NCBI GenBank assembly: GCA_964551475.1
Contig: CAZKCI010000046.1
Span: 62,001-126,000, forward strand
Source: CAZKCI01 sp964551475
Lineage (GTDB): Bacteria > Auribacterota > Erginobacteria > Erginobacterales > CAZKCI01
DNA: 64,000 nt
Reading direction: 5' to 3'
In this document: one piece after another, positions 59,018 to 64,000 of the stretch
Position numbering within the stretch: the stretch's first letter is position 1
Layout of the letters: each line of letters begins with the position of its first letter
Made by a program: the position numbers and the translations under genes
The notes under the pieces: model-generated
What the model was told of the DNA's origin: nothing
Seen by the model: only the letters and a program-made list of their open reading frames with translations
Database searches by the model: none

Positions 59018-59560
59018 CTAATCGGCGGGCGGCGTGGCCGGCGCCCCGACCAGATCCGGATACTGGTCCCGGAGCTTGTTCATCGTCTTCTGGAGCTCCA
59101 TCAGGGCGTCGTCGTATCTCTTCTTGGAAAACTCCAGAGCCTGGCGGGTGATCTCCACCTTCTTCCGCGCCAGAGTGAGCTGAATTTCGGCGGAGCGGCG
59201 GCGGGCCTCGGCCAGGCGGCGGCTGAGCTCCCGGCGGGCCTCAGCGGTGGGAGCGGCCTCGATCTGCCCTTCCAGAGAGGCGATGAGAGATCGGGTGCGC
59301 TGGATCTCCTCTCTCATGGTCTCGAGCTCGGCCCGGAAACGAGACCGGAAACCGCCCGGTCCGGAGCCGTGAGATCCGCGCCAGGAACGGCCTTCATGGG
59401 ATCGGGGGGAAACCTCGGCCGGCGGTTGACCGGGCGGCGGCGGCGGCAGCTCGGGAGCGGGCGCGGAGAGGCCGGGCGAAGCGGGGGCGCTCTCCTCCCC
59501 CCCCGCGGAGAAGGCCAGCGCCAGGCTGCCGATGATCAGTGCGTAACTCAAGCGTTTCAT
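59018..59560 (-). CDS. Secreted coiled-coil protein of unknown function
   Basis: About 180 residues from MKRLSYALIIGSLALAFSAG (ATG 59560, GGGAGGAG upstream). After the signal peptide comes a Pro/Ser-rich stretch (25-75) and then a long helix with heptad pattern (about 75-170: RAELETMREEIQRTRSLIAS; RRELSRRLAEARRRSAEIQL). No catalytic motif. Third gene of a sigma factor - anti-sigma - coiled-coil trio, so it may be a periplasmic part of that envelope-response system (compare CpxP/Spy in general layout). Confidence 0.75.
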   Translation of the reverse strand: MKRLSYALIIGSLALAFSAGGEESAPASPGLSAPAPELPPPPPGQPPAEVSPRSHEGRSWRGSHGSGPGGFRSRFRAELETMREEIQRTRSLIASLEGQIEAAPTAEARRELSRRLAEARRRSAEIQLTLARKKVEITRQALEFSKKRYDDALMELQKTMNKLRDQYPDLVGAPATPPAD

Positions 59561-59603
59561 TCGTCTCCTCCCGTTATCTCCCCGATCGATAGCCGGCCAT
59601 GAA

Positions 59604-60140
59604 TCAGACCGCCGAGACAGCTCCGTCCCGGGACAGGAAGGCGCCCGAATCGGAGGGGGGGTTGAGAATGCTGGATTCCAGGTCGTCGATCTCCCGGCAG
59701 ACCTCCGCCACTTCCTCCGATTCCCGCTCGATATCGTCGGCCATGGCCAGGACGCCGGCGACCTCAATTTCCCCCGCCTTCTCCGTCGCCCGCGGGAGGA
59801 CCAGCCAGACCGCGACGGCGACGGCGGCGGCCACGGGGACGAAACGAAAGACCGGCGAGGCCAGCAGGCCGGAGAGGAATCCCCGCAAAACAGTCGGACG
59901 GGGCGCGGGGATGATCCGGGAGGTTTCGGAGAGAACGCGGACACGGAGAGCGGAAAGATCTTCCGGCGAGAAACGGGGCGGGTGACGCTCCAGGAAAGAG
60001 ACCAGGGCGGACGACTCGGCGAGGGCAGCGCGGCAGGAAGCGCAGGAAGCGGTGTGGGCCTCCATCGCCCGCCGGCGCTCGTCAGATATTTCGCCGTAGA
60101 GAAAAAGCGGCGTCAGATTGGAAAACTCTTTGCAGTTCAT
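59604..60140 (-). CDS. Anti-sigma factor with zinc-finger (ZAS) domain
   Basis: 178 residues with ATG at 60140. N-terminal zf-HC2 motif AHTASCASCRAAL (H-x3-C-x2-C), which binds ECF sigma factors. One membrane helix (about 103-118: FVPVAAAVAVAVWLVL) and a periplasmic tail of about 60 residues rich in Asp/Glu. Follows the sigma-factor gene by 43 bp. Expected to hold the ECF sigma factor inactive until an envelope signal arrives. Confidence 0.86.
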   Translation of the reverse strand: MNCKEFSNLTPLFLYGEISDERRRAMEAHTASCASCRAALAESSALVSFLERHPPRFSPEDLSALRVRVLSETSRIIPAPRPTVLRGFLSGLLASPVFRFVPVAAAVAVAVWLVLPRATEKAGEIEVAGVLAMADDIERESEEVAEVCREIDDLESSILNPPSDSGAFLSRDGAVSAV

Positions 60141-60183
60141 GGTTGCTCCCTCGCTTTATTTAACGGCCGGCGCGCTCGGTGGT

Positions 60184-60741
60184 TTAATCCGATTGATAAT
60201 ATCCCCGGAGGCTTTTCTGGAGCTTCTGGGTCGCCTGGAAAAGGTTGGCTTTGGCGCCGCCCAGGGAGGACTTCTGGATTCGAGCGATCTCCTTCAGCGG
60301 AAGATGCTGGTAATGGCGGAGGATGAATACTTCCTTCTGGCGGGGAGGAAGCGTAGACACCGCCCGCGCGATCAACTCCCCGGTCTCCCGGTTTTCCAGC
60401 TTGATCCCCGGATGCGCGTCCCGGCGGGTCTCGGGAACGGCCTCCGCCTCCTCCAGCGACGCCGTGGGATGCTGGGAAGACCGCCGCCCCCGGTCGATCG
60501 CCAGGTTGATGATCACGCGGTAGAGCCAGGTGAAGAGGGAGGCCTCGGGCCGCCAGGAGGGGAGCATCTTGAACAGACGGACGAACGCTTCCTGGACGAT
60601 GTCCAGCGAGTCCTCCCGGTGGCCGGTCCAGAGGTAGGCGAGTGTCAGGGCCTTCTCCTGGAAGAGGCCCATCAGTCCGTCGAAAGCCTCCTTCTCCCCG
60701 GCCTGGAATTTTTCGATCAGCGCGCGCTCTTCCGCCAGCAT
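60184..60741 (-). CDS. RNA polymerase ECF sigma factor
   Basis: About 185 residues from MLAEERALIEKFQAGEKEAF (ATG 60741, GAGGGGAG upstream; an in-frame ATG at 60756 is an alternative). Sigma-70 region 2 (GHREDSLDIVQEAFVRLFKM, WRPEASLFTWLYRVIINLAI) and region 4 (LPPRQKEVFILRHYQHLPLK, with EIARIQKSSLGGAKANLFQA) are both present. The group directs transcription of envelope or stress genes. Starts the trio with the anti-sigma and coiled-coil genes. The gap to the divergent nrnA-like gene is 145 bp; no ECF-type promoter was clear. Confidence 0.9.
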   Translation of the reverse strand: MLAEERALIEKFQAGEKEAFDGLMGLFQEKALTLAYLWTGHREDSLDIVQEAFVRLFKMLPSWRPEASLFTWLYRVIINLAIDRGRRSSQHPTASLEEAEAVPETRRDAHPGIKLENRETGELIARAVSTLPPRQKEVFILRHYQHLPLKEIARIQKSSLGGAKANLFQATQKLQKSLRGYYQSD

Positions 60742-60886
60742 AACTCCCCTCGCCATGAGCTTTAGGGGCTCCGGCTCCACTATGCCACCAAGACACCCAG
60801 GCATAAAGAACCAATCTTTAACGGGAATCGCTCGGGAAATGTTTATCGCCGACACGGATGTGCGTGTAGAATACCGGGTTTCCGCC

Positions 60887-61948
60887 ATGAAGAGACCGAC
60901 CCGCAAACAGACACCAGCTGATGTCCTCGCCGGGATCGTGCGGGAGATCTCCCGCCGCCGCTCCTTCGTCCTCCTCTCTCACGAGGAGCCGGACGGCGAC
61001 GCCATCGGCTGCCAGGTGGCCCTCGCGCTCGCCCTGCGCGAACTCGGCAAGGAGGCCGAGGCCTTCCGGGTCGACCCGGTTCCCCCCTTCCTGGAGTTCC
61101 TCAACGCCGCCCACCCGATCGAGGAATACCGCCCGGAACGGGACCGCGAGCGGATCCTCGGCGCCGACGCGCTGATCTTCCTCGACTCCAGCGACTTCTT
61201 CCGCCTGGGCGATCTCGCCGAAACAGCGCGGGCGAGCACAGCGCTCAAGATCAACATCGACCACCACCGGGACAACGCCTTCTTCGCCGACATCAACTTC
61301 GTCCGCTTTACCGCCGGGGGCACCGCCCAGCTCATCTTCGAGCTCATCCGGGCGCTCCAGGTCCCGATCCGGGGGACGATCGCCGAGGCCATTTACACGG
61401 GGCTCTCCACCGACACCGTCAACTTCCGCTATATCGACCCCGAGGGGGAGATGATCGGGATCGTCGCCGAGTTGGCCCGGGGCGGGATCGACATCGACGG
61501 CCTCCAGGAGAAGATCTACCTGAGCCGCCCCGAGACCTACCTCGAGGACATCTCCGCCCTCTTCCGCCTGGTCAGGTACGAGAACGGGGGAGCCCTGGCC
61601 TGGTTCGCCATGCCGGGGAACAGCCACCTGAGCTTCTACGAGAGGGACGTCGCCTCCGAGGCCCTGAAACAGCTCTTATCCGTGAAGAGGATCCGGGCGG
61701 CCCTGATGATCCACGGGGAGAAGGAGGGGACGGAGGTCTGGCTCCGCTCCAAAACGGACGTCGACGTGGGAACAGCGGCGCTCAAGATCGGCGGCGGCGG
61801 CCACCGCACCGCCTCCGGCGCCTTCCTCAAGGGGACCTCGATCGGCGAGGCGATCCCGCTCGTGCTCAAAACGGTTCTGGCCGAGATGCGCCAGGCCACG
61901 CTGCCTCTGCCGGAGGGGACCGGGAGAACGGGGACTGGCAGTCGCTGA
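60887..61948 (+). CDS. DHH-family phosphoesterase (NrnA-like oligoribonuclease/pAp phosphatase)
   Basis: About 353 residues from MKRPTRKQTPADVLAGIVRE (ATG 60887). DHH motifs: LLSHEEPDGDAIGCQVAL (metal site), DALIFLDSSDF, KINIDHHRDNAFF (the DHH) and IYTGLSTDTVNFRY. The C-terminal DHHA1 domain carries KIGGGGHRTASGAFL. NrnA trims nanoRNAs and, in many bacteria, dephosphorylates pAp. Followed by the HAD gene after 32 bp of GTCCAT repeats. The final residues (EGTGRTGTGSR) look repeat-like. Confidence 0.92.
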   Translation: MKRPTRKQTPADVLAGIVREISRRRSFVLLSHEEPDGDAIGCQVALALALRELGKEAEAFRVDPVPPFLEFLNAAHPIEEYRPERDRERILGADALIFLDSSDFFRLGDLAETARASTALKINIDHHRDNAFFADINFVRFTAGGTAQLIFELIRALQVPIRGTIAEAIYTGLSTDTVNFRYIDPEGEMIGIVAELARGGIDIDGLQEKIYLSRPETYLEDISALFRLVRYENGGALAWFAMPGNSHLSFYERDVASEALKQLLSVKRIRAALMIHGEKEGTEVWLRSKTDVDVGTAALKIGGGGHRTASGAFLKGTSIGEAIPLVLKTVLAEMRQATLPLPEGTGRTGTGSR

Positions 61949-61983
61949 TGTCCATAGCGTCCATCTCGTCCATTGCGTCCATG
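61949..61983. repeat. GTCCATAGCGTCCATCTCG word repeat
   Basis: Four units of CGTCCAT(x) (GTCCATAGCGTCCATCTC and on) fill the gap between the DHH gene and the HAD gene; the last one overlaps the ATG (CCATGA). Same word family as at 22566. Confidence 0.85.
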
Positions 61984-62685
61984 AAACTCGTGGTTTTCGA
62001 TCTCGATGGCACACTGACCCGGACCGTCTCCGTAGACGCCGACTGCTACGTCCGGGCCTTCGCCGACGTCTTCGGCTTGACCGGCATCGACACCGACTGG
62101 TCGACCTACCGCGACTACACCGACGGGGGTATCGCCCGGGAGATCTTCGAGGCCAGGCGCGGACGGAATCCTTCGCCGGGGGAGATGGGCCAACTGATCG
62201 CCCGTTTCACCGCACTCCTCGCGGAGGCGGGGAGGAAAGACCCCTCCCTCTTCGCCCCCGTTGCGGGAGCGGGCGAGGCGCTCCAGCGATTGGAAGACGA
62301 TGGGTCCTTCCGCCTCGCCATAGCCACCGGCTGCTGGTTCGACTCCGCCCGACTGAAGCTCAAACTGGCGGGGCTCGCGATCAGCCGCCTCCCCATCGCC
62401 ACATCCGACGACGCACTGGCGCGGGCGGCGATTCTGAAACTCGCGCTGGAGAGGGCCGGCGCGCCTCCGGGCGGGAAGTGGGAAAAGGTGGTCTACGTCG
62501 GCGACGGTGTCTGGGACGTGAAGACGACCCGCGGCCTCGGCATGCCCTTCCTGGGCGTGGGCGACGAGGCGAGGGCGGCGAAGCTGCGGGCGGAGGGCGC
62601 CCGCCATTTCATCCCCGACTTCCGCGACTACGAGCGTTTCCTCTCGGCCCTGGCGGCGGCGGAAGTCCCGCTGCCGGCGGCGTGA
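61981..62685 (+). CDS. HAD-superfamily hydrolase (phosphoglycolate-phosphatase-like)
   Basis: About 234 residues from MKLVVFDLDGTLTRT (ATG 61981); the frame upstream only reads the word repeat. Motif I DLDGTLT (nucleophile and acid Asp), motif II at FRLAIATGCW, motif III and IV in the C-terminal VVYVGDGVWDVKTTRGLGMP. A helical cap lies between motifs I and II (C1 type). Likely a small-molecule phosphatase. Its 3' end overlaps the convergent methyltransferase gene by 77 bp. Confidence 0.88.
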   Translation: MKLVVFDLDGTLTRTVSVDADCYVRAFADVFGLTGIDTDWSTYRDYTDGGIAREIFEARRGRNPSPGEMGQLIARFTALLAEAGRKDPSLFAPVAGAGEALQRLEDDGSFRLAIATGCWFDSARLKLKLAGLAISRLPIATSDDALARAAILKLALERAGAPPGGKWEKVVYVGDGVWDVKTTRGLGMPFLGVGDEARAAKLRAEGARHFIPDFRDYERFLSALAAAEVPLPAA

Positions 62686-63538
62686 CGCCGGCAGCCGCGG
62701 CGGGCCAGCCCATCCACTCCACGTCCCTTCCCGCAAAGCGCTTCCGCATCACCCTGAGCGCCTCCGGGTTGTCGTCCACGAGTATGCACCGGCGGCCTAA
62801 AACGACGGCCGATTCGCCGAACGTGCCGCTCCCCGCGAAGAAGTCCAGCAGAAGATCGCCGGGGCGCGAGTGGACCTTGACGATCCGATCCAGAATACCC
62901 CTAGGCTTCTGGGTCGGGTAACCAGTCTTCTCGTGTCCGTTCGGGCTGACGATCGTGTGCCACCAGGTGTCGGTCGGCGTCTTTCCTTTGGCGGCCTTTT
63001 CGGGTCCGACAAGACCTGGTGCCATGTAGGGTATGCGGTCGACTTCCTCCAGATGAAACTGGTAGTCGTCAGGGTTCTTCGCGTACCACAGGATGTTGTC
63101 GTGCTTCGCGGGCCATTTTGTCTTGGAACGGGCGCCGTAGTCGTAGGCCCAGATGATTTCGTTCAGGAACGAGTCGCGACCGAAAATCGTGTCGAGTAGT
63201 ACCTTGGCGTAATGCACCTCGCGGTAGTCGATGTGGAAGAAGAGACTGCCGTTGCTTTTCATGACGCGCCGGGCCTCGACGAGGCGTGGTTCAATGAAGG
63301 AAAGGTAGTCATCAAAAACGTCTGTGTACTCCTTCGTGCCGAGTTTGATCGTCCGGTATCGTTTGCCCTGAAACCCGGTTCTGTCGCCGTCCTCGTCTCG
63401 AACGGTGGATAGCCGAGTGCGGCTTTGGACCTTGCCCGTATTGAACGGTGGGTCGATGTAGATAAGGTCTACCGATTCAACCGATAGTTGCTGCAAGATC
63501 GGCAGGTTGTCGCCGAAGTAGATTGTCAATTCCGTCAT
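62609..63538 (-). CDS. DNA methyltransferase, N4/N6 type, beta-class order
   Basis: 309 residues with ATG at 63538. The catalytic motif DPPF (29-32) comes before the SAM motif LLLDFFAGSGTFGESA (about 233-248), the beta-class order of N6-adenine or N4-cytosine methyltransferases (pfam N6_N4_Mtase). YPTQKPRGILDRIVKVHS precedes it. The last about 35 residues (after RFAGRDVEW) are Pro/Gly/Ala-rich and read the antisense of the HAD gene, so the original stop was probably lost. No restriction enzyme gene is visible. Lower GC than the window, and it starts just after the attC-like site. Confidence 0.87.
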   Translation of the reverse strand: MTELTIYFGDNLPILQQLSVESVDLIYIDPPFNTGKVQSRTRLSTVRDEDGDRTGFQGKRYRTIKLGTKEYTDVFDDYLSFIEPRLVEARRVMKSNGSLFFHIDYREVHYAKVLLDTIFGRDSFLNEIIWAYDYGARSKTKWPAKHDNILWYAKNPDDYQFHLEEVDRIPYMAPGLVGPEKAAKGKTPTDTWWHTIVSPNGHEKTGYPTQKPRGILDRIVKVHSRPGDLLLDFFAGSGTFGESAVVLGRRCILVDDNPEALRVMRKRFAGRDVEWMGWPAAAAGVTPPAAGLPPPPGPRGNARSRGSRG

Positions 63539-63557
63539 ATATTTCTTTTCCTCTGCG

Positions 63558-63614
63558 GCCTAACGCCGTGATGAGCCGCGACTGTAAGGAGTCGGCTCCA
63601 TCAAGTTGTTCGGT
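63558..63614 (-). other. attC-like palindromic site (57 bp)
   Basis: On the minus strand the site starts ACCGAAC and ends GTTAGGC, the latter fitting the integron core GTTRRRY. The former fits RYYYAAC except for one base. Inside, GATGGAGCCGACT and AGTCGCGGCTCATC pair with unpaired extra bases, as in attC hairpins. Length is the attC minimum. It lies between the rsgA stop (63622) and the methyltransferase start (63538), where a cassette boundary would be. No integrase or second site seen. Confidence 0.5.
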
Positions 63615-63621
63615 GCCCATT

Positions 63622-64000
63622 TCAGACCTTCATTCGCTTCTTTGCGGACTTGATGAAGCGTCCGAAGGCTCGGTCCTTCTTCCGTTTGTCTAGGTACGAC
63701 AGTTCGTGGTACTCCGACTCCTTCTTGAGCTTCATATAGCTGGAATAGCGATCTTCCTTCAATACACCGCTTATGACTGCGGCTCGAACTGCACAGCCGG
63801 GTTCCTGCGTGTGGCCACAATTTGGATAGCGACAATCCAGGGAAAGCCGGAATATCTCTTGAAAGCCTTGGTTGACCCCTTCGCTCACACCGAGAAGGCC
63901 CAGCTCTCGCATTCCAGGCGTATCAATCAACATGGAACCTTGATTAAGAACAATAAGCTGACGGCGCGCAGTTGTATGTATGCCTTCTCCTGTTCCACTA
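63622..64000 (-). CDS. rsgA: Ribosome small-subunit-dependent GTPase A, C-terminal part (5' end beyond window)
   Basis: The visible 125 codons run off the right edge. SGTGEGIHTTARRQLIVLNQ gives the end of the G1/G2 region of this circularly permuted GTPase, LIDTPGMRELGL is G3, and the zinc-binding C-terminal motif is CRYPNCGHTQEPGCAV. YSSYMKLKKESEYHE and a Lys-rich tail follow. RsgA helps release maturation factors from the 30S subunit. The sequence has lower GC than the rest of the window and different codon use, consistent with transfer or a cassette. Confidence 0.88.
   Translation of the reverse strand, partial: SGTGEGIHTTARRQLIVLNQGSMLIDTPGMRELGLLGVSEGVNQGFQEIFRLSLDCRYPNCGHTQEPGCAVRAAVISGVLKEDRYSSYMKLKKESEYHELSYLDKRKKDRAFGRFIKSAKKRMKV

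Noticed and set aside
62609..63538. Restriction-modification system
   Set aside because: Only a methyltransferase is seen; the flanking genes are a HAD hydrolase and rsgA, with no endonuclease-like frame between them.
1..64000. tRNA and rRNA genes
   Set aside because: Searched by eye in all gaps; none recognised. A covariance search would be needed to exclude a tRNA fully.

Overview
The window is a contiguous stretch of a GC-rich, diderm-like bacterial chromosome, probably from an uncultured lineage. Two things point to the PVC superphylum (Omnitrophota or Aureabacteria-like candidate phyla are the best guess). One is the 50-residue 'small basic protein' at 53429-53581, a family known from Chlamydiae and Verrucomicrobia relatives. 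The other is the mix of a complete Rnf complex, large secreted lamin-tail and repeat proteins, and many glycosyltransferases. The placement is inference, because no rRNA or tRNA gene was recognised.

Layout. 1-25.2 kb: a mostly minus-strand polysaccharide locus. It holds a WecA/MraY-type priming transferase (cut by the window edge), one GT9, one GT2, many GT4 and GT-C membrane glycosyltransferases, several SAM methyltransferases (one fused in frame to a GT-C enzyme), a polysaccharide deacetylase, an SGNH hydrolase, an FAD oxidoreductase and a membrane spermidine-synthase-like protein. 25.4-37.9 kb: a plus-strand module of secreted or membrane proteins. It has a DUF1566 protein with FG-GAP-like repeats, a membrane TPR protein and two giant Pro/Thr-linker proteins. 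These carry a metallo-beta-lactamase fold, lamin-tail domains and a recurring N-terminal domain, and are preceded by a near-consensus promoter and followed by a hairpin terminator. 37.9-43.8 kb: a lone ABC-2 permease, a relic of the FG-GAP-like repeat, and a second glycan cluster (two GT4-type enzymes, a Wzx-like flippase and a methyltransferase). 43.9-55 kb: an energy and housekeeping block on the minus strand with a PduS-like protein, a parvulin lipoprotein, FolE, rnfCDGEAB, an SH3-domain protein, the small basic protein and a HEAT/thioredoxin/TPR protein. 55-62.7 kb: a PP-loop enzyme, a deoxycytidylate-type deaminase, a PepT-like peptidase, an ECF sigma/anti-sigma pair, an NrnA-type DHH phosphoesterase and a HAD hydrolase. 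62.6-64 kb: an AT-richer end with a solitary beta-class DNA methyltransferase and a truncated rsgA, separated by an attC-like 57-bp palindromic site. This end looks horizontally acquired.

The glycan enzymes would together build and export a surface polysaccharide or lipid-linked glycan from an undecaprenyl-phosphate carrier. Rnf would couple ferredoxin:NAD+ electron transfer to an ion gradient, with the PduS-like protein as a possible extra flavin/Fe-S electron carrier.

The most unusual property is not a gene. Nearly every junction between genes is filled by its own set of degenerate 8-11 bp repeated 'words', often with an inverted half, and these run into the 3' ends of coding sequences so that several proteins end in repeat-encoded tails.
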